Shown piece by piece: positions 7,551 through 16,890 of a stretch of DNA of 17,490 bases. The stretch is taken from positions 1 to 17,490 of the forward strand of contig DCIP01000210.1 in assembly GCA_002317115.1 (NCBI GenBank). Reading direction: 5' to 3'. The DNA is from Candidatus Scybalocola fimicaballi. GTDB lineage: Bacteria > Bacteroidota > Bacteroidia > Bacteroidales > Paludibacteraceae. How positions within the stretch are numbered: the stretch's first letter is position 1; every line of letters begins with the position of its first letter. The notes beneath the pieces are model-generated. The model made no database searches, was not told the origin of the DNA, and worked only from the letters and a program-made list of their open reading frames with translations. The translations under genes were made by a program, and so were the position numbers.

Positions 7551-8575
7551 TATTGTTTGAATTTAAATCCATTTGTCTGTTTTTCCAGATACTCTCCGTT
7601 TTCTCCGGAATATATAAAATAGCCCTCTACGTTATGTAGGGATTCGATAAGTGACATTGCTGAATCCACGCCAAACACCATGCATGATGTTGCCAAAGCG
7701 TCGGCGGTCATGCAGTCGTCTGCGATGATAGAACTGCTTAGCAGTGTATGGCAGACTGGTTTGCCAGAGCGAGGATCGATAGTGTGCGCGTATTTCACAC
7801 CATCTTTGTAGTAATATTGCAGATAGTTTCCACTTGTTGCCAATGATTTCCCGTCGAGCTGCACAACACGTTGAATCTCAGCTGTATGCTGCATTGTGCT
7901 GTCTTCGATAGGCTTGTTGATGCCGATGCTCCAGACGTTTCCTTTGTCGTTGACTCCGCTGCAGACAACCTCTCCTCCGACCTCAACCATGAAGTCGTTG
8001 ATGCCGTTGTTGCGTAGGACGCGAGCCACCTCGTCGGAACCAAAACCTTTGGCAATAGCCGATGCGTCTAATTTGATCTGTGGGTTTTCTTTCTTGATAT
8101 ATCCCGATTGGCATAAAACCACCTTCTTCCAGCCTACGATCTTTTTCAATTCTGCGATCACACTGTCTGGAGTCGAACGATCCGGATCATATCCAAAGCC
8201 GTATGCGTTGACAAGTGGAGCGACGGTGATGTCGAAAGCTCCGTTTGTGATTGTGGAAATCTCACACGCTCTGTTGTAGACAGTCAGGAATAACGAATCT
8301 TTCTCACTCAAAAGGACAGAGTCGGAAGATAGGTTGACGCGGGTGATTGTAGATTGCTTGTTGAAAGTGGACAATGCAGTGTCGACGTTGGCAAGAGCCT
8401 CAAGATATTCCGTCTTCACATCTTTGCCATTTGACTTATACTTTATATTATAGAAAGTACCGAACACTCTGCCGCTATCGCTGACATATTCAGCCGACGG
8501 TTGTGTGTTGTGAACACATGCCGACAACAGAATAGCGGAAATAAATATTATTAAATAGCGTAACGTCGCTTTCAT
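7550..8575 (-). CDS. apbE: FAD:protein FMN transferase ApbE, lipoprotein
   Basis: A 341-residue protein with a lipoprotein signal ending LLSAC (lipobox Cys20), placing it on the periplasmic side of a membrane. ApbE family motifs are present in order: STFNKQSTITRVN (69-81), GAFDITVAPLVNAYGFG (112-128), KLDASAIAKGFG (168-179), VEVGGEVVCSG (197-207), ATSGNYLQYYYKDG (246-259), HTIDPRSGKP (264-273) and ADALATS (291-297). ApbE takes FAD and, with Mg2+, transfers FMN onto Ser or Thr of a Dxx[ST]GA[ST] motif in exported redox proteins. It is the first gene of the operon, under the promoter at 8613-8643. No Rnf or Nqr genes are visible. A matching acceptor motif occurs in the last gene of the same operon, which is the best candidate substrate here. 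Confidence 0.95.
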   Translation of the reverse strand: MKATLRYLIIFISAILLSACVHNTQPSAEYVSDSGRVFGTFYNIKYKSNGKDVKTEYLEALANVDTALSTFNKQSTITRVNLSSDSVLLSEKDSLFLTVYNRACEISTITNGAFDITVAPLVNAYGFGYDPDRSTPDSVIAELKKIVGWKKVVLCQSGYIKKENPQIKLDASAIAKGFGSDEVARVLRNNGINDFMVEVGGEVVCSGVNDKGNVWSIGINKPIEDSTMQHTAEIQRVVQLDGKSLATSGNYLQYYYKDGVKYAHTIDPRSGKPVCHTLLSSSIIADDCMTADALATSCMVFGVDSAMSLIESLHNVEGYFIYSGENGEYLEKQTNGFKFKQ

Positions 8576-8612
8576 TTATACAAGATATATGCAAGTTAAG
8601 TGATATATTTTG

Positions 8613-8643
8613 CAAAAATACACACTTTTTTTAATATGACAAA
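8613..8643 (-). promoter_or_regulatory. Bacteroidetes-type promoter for the apbE operon
   Basis: On the minus strand, TTTG (8643-8640) is followed after exactly 19 nt by TATTTTTG (8620-8613). This matches the Bacteroidetes sigma-ABfr consensus TTTG / TAnnTTTG. Transcription would begin near 8606-8609, leaving an AT-rich leader of about 30 nt before the apbE ATG. Confidence 0.75.
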
Positions 8644-8694
8644 ATGTAGAATTTATATAATCTTTACGTCGTTTGCCAAGTTGCTTGTATTATA

Positions 8695-9456
8695 TTATTT
8701 GCGGAATACAAACATTTTTTTCTCATCAAGCTGAATCTTGTACTCTTTTTCATCGAAAGTGAAAAGATAGCCTGGACGTCCAACTCCCTTTGAAAACTCA
8801 TTTATCTGAACAACATATTTAAGGGAAAGCATCTTTTTCTGGAAATTGCGTCTGTCCAATGGCTTGTATTCTTTTTTATTGTCGAGAACGTATGCGCACG
8901 ACTCAAACACAGCATCGTAGATCACCTGGAGCTGTGTCATTGTGAATTTCTTGTTTAGCAGACGGAATGCGATCGGCTCATACATGATCTTGTTGCGCAA
9001 CTGGCCTAATGCCATGTGTATGATTTCCCTGTGGTCGAAAGCAAGCTCAGGCAAATTGTTCACTGGAAACCATTGTGCGTTAGCGGCGTCGTCGCCAGCC
9101 ACTACAGAATAATCATCCTGGCGGATAAATGCCATGAATGCGATGGTCATCACTCTTTCTGGTACACCTGTGATCTCATCTACACGTGGGTCACGTCCGA
9201 TTGCTGTAAATGTGTGAAGTTGTTCCAAATAAATATCTTCAACTCCTGTCTCCTCTTTCAATTCACGCAACGCACCCTCTTCTGCTGTCTCGTCCATACG
9301 GATGAATCCTCCTGGCAACGCCCATGCTCCCATGTATGGCTCAAGGTTTCTTTTGATCAACAATATGTTGAGTGCTTTGCCGTCGATCGCAAACACTACG
9401 CAGTCTGCAGTCACCGCAGGATGTGGATACTTGTATATATAAGCTAAGTCGTTCAT
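8695..9456 (-). CDS. Nudix-domain/winged-helix transcriptional regulator (NrtR/AraR-like)
   Basis: A 253-residue protein with two parts. The N-terminal Nudix domain (about 10-150) has a full Nudix box, G50-x5-E56-x7-R64-E-L-x-E68-E69-x-G71-V, so hydrolase residues are intact. The C-terminal part (about 165-253) is the winged-helix domain of this family, with LDRRNFQKKM as the likely recognition helix and GRPGYLFTFD in the wing. In the NrtR family the Nudix domain senses a ligand such as ADP-ribose; in Bacteroides thetaiotaomicron AraR, a relative, it senses arabinose. Neither NAD nor pentose genes are nearby, so the ligand cannot be assigned. It could regulate the apbE operon directly downstream or act elsewhere. 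The ATG is preceded by a -7-like TAAATTTG at 9487-9480. Confidence 0.85.
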   Translation of the reverse strand: MNDLAYIYKYPHPAVTADCVVFAIDGKALNILLIKRNLEPYMGAWALPGGFIRMDETAEEGALRELKEETGVEDIYLEQLHTFTAIGRDPRVDEITGVPERVMTIAFMAFIRQDDYSVVAGDDAANAQWFPVNNLPELAFDHREIIHMALGQLRNKIMYEPIAFRLLNKKFTMTQLQVIYDAVFESCAYVLDNKKEYKPLDRRNFQKKMLSLKYVVQINEFSKGVGRPGYLFTFDEKEYKIQLDEKKMFVFRK

Positions 9457-9479
9457 CTTTGTTTTTTCATATTTTGACG

Positions 9480-9487
9480 CAAATTTA
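9480..9487 (-). promoter_or_regulatory. Possible -7 element upstream of the Nudix regulator
   Basis: TAAATTTG on the minus strand (9487-9480) matches TAnnTTTG and lies 24 nt before the start codon. No good TTTG sits at the expected -33 distance, so only half of the promoter is convincing. Confidence 0.45.
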
Positions 9488-9543
9488 CGGATTTATTTTC
9501 AATATAAGACGTTAATATTGTTGCGATCACACAAATAGTTCGC

Positions 9544-9577
9544 AAAAAATATAGGGGCAGGTGTTATACCTGCCCCT
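9544..9577 (-). terminator. Intrinsic terminator of the small secreted-protein gene
   Basis: A perfect 10-bp GC-rich stem (9553-9562 AGGGGCAGGT with 9568-9577 ACCTGCCCCT) and a 5-nt loop lie about 30 nt after the stop codon at 9608. On the minus strand the stem is followed by TATATTTTTTG, with six T at 9549-9544. On the plus strand no U-tract follows, so it acts in the minus direction. Confidence 0.88.
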
Positions 9578-9607
9578 TGCATATAAGTCAGCTTTAACTG
9601 ATTGGGT

Positions 9608-10135
9608 TTATTTCTTATTGAATTTATTTTGTTCTTTCTCTTTTAGCTTGCCGCTTTTGAAATCTTTAAGCATCTTATTCATTGCTCTTTCATTTCCTAT
9701 TGCAGCCTTGTTCTTGTCGTAATAAGTCAACATTTGGGAAATGGCGAAATAGTGCATGTCGAAATCATGATCACGATGTTTGTTGTCCAAACAGTATATT
9801 ATGCAGCCTGAGAGATATGCCCCCAACATCTGTACGGCTCTGTTTTCATTCTTGCATTTCAAATATGGACTTCTTCTTGGACTGATCTTGAACACTATGT
9901 CCTCAGAAGCTTGTGTCCATATCCACATGTATTTGGCTGCTGATATAGCCTCGTACTTATCGTCTTGCAGATTTGTCGACAAATAGTATTTTGCAGATTT
10001 GTACACAATGTCGTTGTCTTTCTTGCATTGCTCGGCATTCTCGTATTTCTCGATCTCAGGAATCGTAAAATCTGGTTTAGCATAGCTGCTGACAGCTATA
10101 AATGCCATGATTATAAGTGATACTATCTTTTTCAT
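9608..10135 (-). CDS. Small exported protein of unknown function
   Basis: A 175-residue protein with a Sec signal peptide (MKKIVSLIIMAFIAVSSYA, likely cleavage after Ala19). The mature part is helical and charged, with a mid-region YMWIWTQASEDIVFKISPRR, a Cys pair near GCIIYC, and a very basic C-terminus (KSGKLKEKEQNKFNKK). I recognise no family; it looks like the short periplasmic proteins conserved among Bacteroidales without assigned role. It stands alone: its own strong terminator follows it, and the neighbouring nitroreductase is divergent. The start at 10135 is supported by the signal peptide beginning at that Met. Confidence 0.75.
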   Translation of the reverse strand: MKKIVSLIIMAFIAVSSYAKPDFTIPEIEKYENAEQCKKDNDIVYKSAKYYLSTNLQDDKYEAISAAKYMWIWTQASEDIVFKISPRRSPYLKCKNENRAVQMLGAYLSGCIIYCLDNKHRDHDFDMHYFAISQMLTYYDKNKAAIGNERAMNKMLKDFKSGKLKEKEQNKFNKK

Positions 10136-10191
10136 TTGTCTTACTTTCTATTTTTCATTCAGCCGTATCTGATGGCTAATTCACACAACTA

Positions 10192-10199
10192 CAAATATA
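10192..10199 (-). promoter_or_regulatory. Possible -7 element for the small exported protein
   Basis: TATATTTG on the minus strand (10199-10192) matches TAnnTTTG, 56 nt before the start codon. The -33 position does not hold a clear TTTG, so the call is tentative. Confidence 0.4.
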
Positions 10200-10282
10200 A
10201 AGCAAATGAAAATTGCATCCTAACGATGAACGCATTTTTTCATTGAAGATATTAACTGTTTTTTTTGATTACGTCAATTTCC

Positions 10283-10290
10283 TATCTTTG
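10283..10290 (+). promoter_or_regulatory. Probable -7 element for the nitroreductase gene
   Basis: TATCTTTG matches TAnnTTTG and is followed by a 25-nt leader before the ATG at 10316. The -33 region is a run of eight T (10259-10266) ending in G10267, so a TTTG-like element exists although not at ideal spacing. Confidence 0.6.
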
Positions 10291-10315
10291 CGTCTAAACA
10301 AAATAAATTTTTTCT

Positions 10316-10999
10316 ATGACACTAATTGAAGCTATACAGGCTCGCCACTCGGTGAGAAAATATAAGAATATTCCTCTTCCTGAAGATGTTATCTCGACTC
10401 TTAGTCAGAAAATCAAGGAACTCAATGCGGAAGGCAATCTGCATATTCAGTTCGTCACTAATGAGCCTAAAGGATTCAACGGTATTTTGAATTATGGCGT
10501 TTTTGGTGGAATCACTAATTATTTCGTCGTGGCTGGCAAGAAGTCGGATGATCTAGACGAGAGGGCTGGCTACTATGGTGAGCAGCTTGTTCTTCTTGCC
10601 CAACAACTTGGATTGAACACTTGTTGGGCTGGTTTGACATATAAGAAGGTCGATGGTACTTATTCGCTTGCCGACGGTGAGAAAATCGTCTGCTATATTG
10701 CTGTGGGCTACGGTGAAACACAGGGTACGGAGCGTAAACATCGTTCGATTGCCGATTTGAGTAATGCGAGCAGCACAACTCCAGAATGGTTTAATAGGGG
10801 AGTGGAGATGGCACGTTTGGCTCCGACCGCAGTCAACCAGCAGAAATTCTATATTGAGTATCTTGGTGAGACTGGTGGCAAACATAAGGTTAAGGCAAAA
10901 ACGAGATTCTCGCTGGCTGGATACACAAAGTTGGATCTTGGCATCGTCAAACTACATTTTGAAATCGGAGCCGGAAAAGAGAATTTTGAATGGAAATAA
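10316..10999 (+). CDS. Nitroreductase-family FMN oxidoreductase (TM1586-like)
   Basis: A 227-residue cytoplasmic protein. The N-terminus carries the nitroreductase signature IEAIQARHSVRKYK (residues 4-17), with RHSVR contacting FMN phosphate. The middle has a helix-strand unit around YYGEQLVLLAQQLGLNTCWAGLTY, the usual nitroreductase core segment. The C-terminal part contains MARLAPTAVNQQKFYI, the conserved P-T/S-A-x-N-x-Q loop. This arrangement is that of the TM1586-type putative nitroreductases (about 220-250 residues), which use FMN and NAD(P)H; physiological substrates are unknown. It is the only clear plus-strand gene in the window, divergent from the small exported-protein gene and convergent with the thiamin operon. 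The stop at 10997-10999 is followed by a hairpin. Confidence 0.87.
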   Translation: MTLIEAIQARHSVRKYKNIPLPEDVISTLSQKIKELNAEGNLHIQFVTNEPKGFNGILNYGVFGGITNYFVVAGKKSDDLDERAGYYGEQLVLLAQQLGLNTCWAGLTYKKVDGTYSLADGEKIVCYIAVGYGETQGTERKHRSIADLSNASSTTPEWFNRGVEMARLAPTAVNQQKFYIEYLGETGGKHKVKAKTRFSLAGYTKLDLGIVKLHFEIGAGKENFEWK

Positions 11000-11011
11000 G
11001 TTGAAAATAAT

Positions 11012-11051
11012 ATAGGCACAAATAAACTTTTTTTTGCTTATTTGTGCCTAT
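11012..11051. terminator. Bidirectional hairpin terminator between nitroreductase and thiH
   Basis: A perfect 14-bp stem (11012-11025 with 11038-11051) with a 12-nt T-rich loop sits between two convergent genes, 12 nt after the nitroreductase stop. The right arm overlaps a 13-nt direct repeat TTTGCTTATTTGT at 11033-11045 and 11051-11063, so an alternative pairing is possible. U-rich sequence follows on both strands but without a long run, so efficiency is uncertain. Confidence 0.6.
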
Positions 11052-11136
11052 TTGCTTATTTGTTAGACAACATAAACCTTATTTCATTTTCAGAAATATG
11101 TAGACGGAATCCCCACCAAAGTAGGATTGTACCGAC

Positions 11137-11171
11137 AATTATGAATTACGAATTATGCATTACAAATTATT
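11137..11171. repeat. Heptanucleotide array A (AATTATG units) at the thiH stop codon
   Basis: Five consecutive 7-nt units on the plus strand: AATTATG, AATTACG, AATTATG, CATTACA, AATTATT. The last unit contains the complement of the thiH stop codon (11167-11169). The array has the same orientation and register as array B at the thiC stop. No gene adjoins it other than thiH. Confidence 0.8.
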
Positions 11172-12279
11172 GCAAAACCTGATCCCAGTCTTTCCAAACT
11201 GGCTCTCTACCCATCTTCTTCAACGCTGCCATCACCTCAACGGCTGTACGCTCGTCTGAGACGTGGAACTGCTCCAACGCTTGTGGATATGTGAAGTAGC
11301 CTCCTGGCTCAGTCTTGCTCTCCGCCGACATTGTTGTGACTCCGAGTGTGGCCATGTTATCACGGATGTTGGCTGGCTCACGAGTGGAGTAGCTGATGTC
11401 GATATCGTGGTCGAAGATACGGAAGGCGAATGTCAACTGTGCAAGTTCCTTGTCGCTCATGATGACGTTAGGCTGGAATCCTCCGTTTTCTGCCACACGC
11501 ATACGTGGAAAATTGACACTGTACTTTGTCTTCCAGTAGTTCTTCTCCAAATAGCGGACGTGATGAGCCATCATGGTCATGTCTGTACGCCAGTCCTCTA
11601 ATCCGACCAATACTCCCATGCCGATGGAGTGAACACCTGCTTGGGCCATACGGTCGAATCCGTTCAGTCTCCACTCAAAATTGGATTTCATACCTCTTGG
11701 ATGGTACACTTTGTATCTGGCTTTGTTGTATGTCTCCTGGAAACAGATGACACCGCTCAAACCGTGGTCGCAAAGTGTGGAATAGCCTTCCACGTCCAAT
11801 GGCATAACCTCAATCTTGATGTTGGCGAAATATTTCTTAGCAATGTCGATGGCGTTGGCAAGATAAGGAACTCCGGCTTTTGCTGGGTTCTCTCCTGTCA
11901 CCAACAGAATATTCTCGAATGGGGATAGCTTTTTGATTGCCTTAAACTCATTCTCAATCTCTTCCATTGTTAGAATTGTGCGAGCCATAGGATTCTGGAT
12001 GTGGAATCCACAGTATACGCATGAGTTGGTGCATGAGTTTGTAAGATACAACGGTATGAACATCGAAATGGTTTTTCCGAATCGTTCAAGCGTGATCTGT
12101 CGGCTCTTCGCTGCCATCTGCTCCAAATAGGGCTCGGCGGCTGGCGATATAAGAGCCATGAAATCGTCGACAGTTAGTCTGTCTTTCGCCAAGGCACGAC
12201 GTACATCAGCGTCTGTCTTTGCATAGATGGATTTCGTTGTCTCATCCCACGAAATCTTCTCTAATTCATCTGAAAACAT
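11167..12279 (-). CDS. thiH: 2-iminoacetate synthase (radical SAM tyrosine lyase)
   Basis: A 370-residue protein of normal ThiH length. The radical SAM cluster motif is C83-x3-C87-x2-C90 in NSCTNSCVYCGFH. Other family stretches are visible: LLVTGENP, IEVMPLDVEGY, FQETYNKARYKVYHPRG, HSIGMGVLVGLEDWRTD and VNFPRMR. ThiH cleaves tyrosine to p-cresol and dehydroglycine, the C2-N donor for ThiG in anaerobic thiazole synthesis. It lies 6 nt after the EamA gene and is the last gene of the operon in this window; thiF, which often follows thiH in Bacteroides, is not here. Its stop codon lies inside heptamer array A. An AAGG sits just upstream of the ATG. Confidence 0.97.
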   Translation of the reverse strand: MFSDELEKISWDETTKSIYAKTDADVRRALAKDRLTVDDFMALISPAAEPYLEQMAAKSRQITLERFGKTISMFIPLYLTNSCTNSCVYCGFHIQNPMARTILTMEEIENEFKAIKKLSPFENILLVTGENPAKAGVPYLANAIDIAKKYFANIKIEVMPLDVEGYSTLCDHGLSGVICFQETYNKARYKVYHPRGMKSNFEWRLNGFDRMAQAGVHSIGMGVLVGLEDWRTDMTMMAHHVRYLEKNYWKTKYSVNFPRMRVAENGGFQPNVIMSDKELAQLTFAFRIFDHDIDISYSTREPANIRDNMATLGVTTMSAESKTEPGGYFTYPQALEQFHVSDERTAVEVMAALKKMGREPVWKDWDQVLQ

Positions 12280-12285
12280 ACCTTG

Positions 12286-13173
12286 TTATTTGTTTTGTTT
12301 ATTGTTTGCAATTATTAAACCTATGAATATCAGCAATGTGCCAGCCACAACCCAAATCGTAATTTCTTTGGAGAAGAAAATGGCTGCCGACGCTGCTGAC
12401 ACAATCGGAAGCAGATATAGGAAGTTGTTGGTCTTGGCTGCACCAATCGTTCTGAACGATACGTTCCACAACCAAAGGCTTGCACCGCTCGCCACGAGTC
12501 CTAAATAGGCTGTGCCGAGTATATGAGTCCAATTCATCTTTCCCCATATCTCTGCTGGCGACGGTGCGTCGCTCTCCAATAGCACAACCGGTAGAATTGT
12601 CAATGCTCCGTAGAAGAAAAGTCGACGTGTGGTCTGCAACTCTGTCACTTCCTTTGGCATCTTCGTCAATAGGAGAGAGTAGACTGCCCACGAAAAAACT
12701 GCCAGGAAGGTGATGAAATCGCCTAATGGACTTAAATTGAGCACCAACATTCCATTTAGCACGACGCAAGCCACTCCTGCCAACGCCACCATACTGCCGA
12801 TGATGAATCCTCTCGTCGGCTTCATCAATCTAAGGATGATGAAGAGTAGGGCTGTGGCGATTGGCACTGTCGCGCATATCAGCCCGACGTTGGTGGCACT
12901 CGACATCTTCAATCCGTTGTACTCAAGGAAGAAGTAAAGGCTTCCTCCCGTCAAACCGATCAAGAACATCTTTAGCTCTGTGAGTGTCTTCTCCATCTTG
13001 TAGGGTTTGGGACACATGACGCATAATGCGATGTATGCCAACACAAACCTGCAGAAGATGAGTTGCACTGGAGTTATCCCCGTCTCAAGAATTGATTTCG
13101 AAATGACGAAGGTTGATCCCCAGATTAGTGCTACTATTAGAGCGGGAGCGTATTTTATAAATTCATAATTCAT
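12286..13173 (-). CDS. EamA/DMT-superfamily transporter
   Basis: A 295-residue membrane protein with about ten hydrophobic helices in two EamA repeats (about 8-140 and 150-290). The N-terminus APALIVALIWGSTFVISKSIL is the hallmark first helix of the drug/metabolite transporter superfamily. Substrates of EamA proteins cannot be read from sequence. Its place between thiC and thiH, 6 nt before thiH, suggests a link to thiamin or its precursors, but this is only inference. The start codon and the first five residues (MNYEF) are encoded by heptamer array C; other ATGs in that array (13187, 13166) are out of frame. The start was therefore probably created or displaced by the repeat. Confidence 0.88.
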   Translation of the reverse strand: MNYEFIKYAPALIVALIWGSTFVISKSILETGITPVQLIFCRFVLAYIALCVMCPKPYKMEKTLTELKMFLIGLTGGSLYFFLEYNGLKMSSATNVGLICATVPIATALLFIILRLMKPTRGFIIGSMVALAGVACVVLNGMLVLNLSPLGDFITFLAVFSWAVYSLLLTKMPKEVTELQTTRRLFFYGALTILPVVLLESDAPSPAEIWGKMNWTHILGTAYLGLVASGASLWLWNVSFRTIGAAKTNNFLYLLPIVSAASAAIFFSKEITIWVVAGTLLIFIGLIIANNKQNK

Positions 13174-13191
13174 AATTCACAATTCATAATT
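13157..13191. repeat. Heptanucleotide array C, inverted relative to B
   Basis: Four clear units at 13164-13191 (CATAATT, CATAATT, CACAATT, CATAATT) plus a degenerate fifth at 13157-13163. This is the reverse complement of the AATTATG units in array B. It begins 6 nt beyond the stop codon of the four-helix-bundle gene and contains the start codon of the EamA gene (13171-13173). With array B it frames the small gene as an inverted pair. Confidence 0.85.
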
Positions 13192-13197
13192 GTTTTG

Positions 13198-13566
13198 TTA
13201 TGATGCTTTTTCCTCTTCTTTATGCTTACATATAGAAGTCAATAATTTTAATAATTCTGTACAATCTGCATTGATATTTTCAAAATGGTCTTTTGAAATA
13301 TAATCAGTTTCATGTAGAATTTCAAGCCAATATTCTGTTTCAGAAGCCTCTTTTAGAGCAATACATAATTTTGCATAAAAGTCTGCTTTTGATTGGGCTC
13401 TTACTCCTTCTTTGATATTAGCACCAATGCTTGTGCCACTTCTAAGAAGCTGCTTTGACATTACGAATTCACTTTTCTCCTTACATAAGTATTTATAGAG
13501 ATTTACACAACGAATCGCAAATTTCTTACTCTTACTGAGTATCGCATTATTGTCTTGATTCTTCAT
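13198..13566 (-). CDS. Four-helix-bundle protein (S23 / 23S rRNA intervening-sequence protein family)
   Basis: A 122-residue protein matching the S23/IVP family in length and signature: SGTSIGANIKEG (43-54) and KLCIALKEASETEYWLEIL (66-84). The family was first found encoded in intervening sequences of 23S rRNA and is structurally related to Avd, the accessory protein of diversity-generating retroelements. These proteins form basic pentameric barrels that can bind nucleic acid; their cellular role is unresolved. Here it is not in an rRNA gene but between thiC and an EamA gene, visibly more AT-rich than its neighbours, and framed by inverted heptamer arrays (13157-13191 and 13573-13607). This points to acquisition as a small element. 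AAGG lies 3 nt before the ATG. Confidence 0.9.
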   Translation of the reverse strand: MKNQDNNAILSKSKKFAIRCVNLYKYLCKEKSEFVMSKQLLRSGTSIGANIKEGVRAQSKADFYAKLCIALKEASETEYWLEILHETDYISKDHFENINADCTELLKLLTSICKHKEEEKAS

Positions 13567-13572
13567 GCCCTT

Positions 13573-16123
<2,551 letters not shown>

Positions 16124-16155
16124 TTCTATATTGTTTTTTTATTTTCATTTATAAG

Positions 16156-16197
16156 TCTGTTTTGTGGCTGACGTTATAACGTCAGCCACAAAACAGA
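16156..16197. repeat. 42-bp perfect palindrome between thiE and thiG
   Basis: Every base from 16156 to 16197 pairs with its mirror around the centre at 16176/16177 (core GTTATAAC, flanked by GTGGCTGAC / GTCAGCCAC and TCTGTTTT / AAAACAGA). It starts one base after the thiE stop codon. On both strands the GC-rich stem is followed by A-rich, not U-rich, sequence, so a standard intrinsic terminator is unlikely. Confidence 0.85.
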
Positions 16198-16198
16198 A

Positions 16199-16846
16199 TC
16201 AGAAACATTTTTCAATAATCTTCAAAATTTCCTCTGTCTCTACCTTTGGATCGGCTGCCGAAAGAATTCCTCCTGAGATGGCGATGCCGTTTGGACCGGC
16301 ATTAAGCACTTTGCGGATGTCGTCCTTGGTGATGCCTCCGATTGCCACGATAGGAATGTTGATTCCTTTCTCTCGGCATTTCCACACGATTTCCTGATAA
16401 CCCTCAAGGCCAAGCACAGGAGCAAGTTTCTTCTTTGTCGTAGTGAAACGGAATGGCCCGCAGCCGATATAGTCGACGTCGTCCTTGATGGCAAGGATAT
16501 CCTCGAAACTGTTGCATGTGCCGCCGATGATGAACCCGTCGCCAAGGATAGTGCGTGCATCTTTAGGATTCATATCCATTTTGCCAAGGTGAACACCGTC
16601 GGCTCCGACTTCTTTCGCAAGCTCCACGTGATCATCGATGATCATCACTGCATTATACTGCTTGCATAGCGGCAACAGTTCAAGTGCCACCTTCTTCACC
16701 TCCTCCACAGGAGTGTCCTTCATTCGTAGTTGCACCCATTTGCAACCACCCTCAAGGGCAAGTTTGGCTCCCTCGATCTCAGACATTCCGTTGACGGGAT
16801 GAGTTATAAGTTGTAGCGAGAAAGCTCGCATCTGCATTAGATTCAT
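16199..16846 (-). CDS. thiE: Thiamin-phosphate synthase
   Basis: From the ATG ending at 16846 the protein has 215 residues (MNLMQMRAFSLQLITHP), close to the usual ThiE length. Family motifs are VQLRMKD (38-44), IIDDHVELAKEVGADGVHLGKMD (69-91), IIGGTCNSFEDI (106-117), YIGCGPFRFTTTK and VAIGGITKDDI. The residues for HMP pyrophosphate and Mg2+ binding appear intact, so it should couple HMP-PP with thiazole phosphate to give thiamin phosphate. The frame is open upstream to a GTG at 16891 that overlaps the preceding stop (TAGTG), with further ATGs at 16876 and 16867. The upstream residues look unlike ThiE and partly fall in a hairpin, so the downstream start is preferred, not proved. Confidence 0.93.
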   Translation of the reverse strand: MNLMQMRAFSLQLITHPVNGMSEIEGAKLALEGGCKWVQLRMKDTPVEEVKKVALELLPLCKQYNAVMIIDDHVELAKEVGADGVHLGKMDMNPKDARTILGDGFIIGGTCNSFEDILAIKDDVDYIGCGPFRFTTTKKKLAPVLGLEGYQEIVWKCREKGINIPIVAIGGITKDDIRKVLNAGPNGIAISGGILSAADPKVETEEILKIIEKCF

Positions 16847-16867
16847 ATTTTTCTGTATTTTATCCAT

Positions 16868-16888
16868 CCGTGTCATGGTAAGACACGG
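16868..16888. repeat. Short hairpin between the TenI-like gene and thiE
   Basis: A perfect 7-bp stem (16868-16874 CCGTGTC with 16882-16888 GACACGG) with a 7-nt loop lies directly after the TenI-like stop codon. No U-tract follows. It covers the GTG/ATG candidate starts at 16891 and 16876 and so argues for a later thiE start or for control of thiE translation. Confidence 0.55.
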
Positions 16889-16890
16889 CA

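Noticed and set aside
16156..16197. Palindrome as a Rho-independent terminator within the thi operon
   Set aside because: No U-tract follows the stem on either strand, and thiG and thiC downstream would be silenced; retained as a repeat of unknown role.
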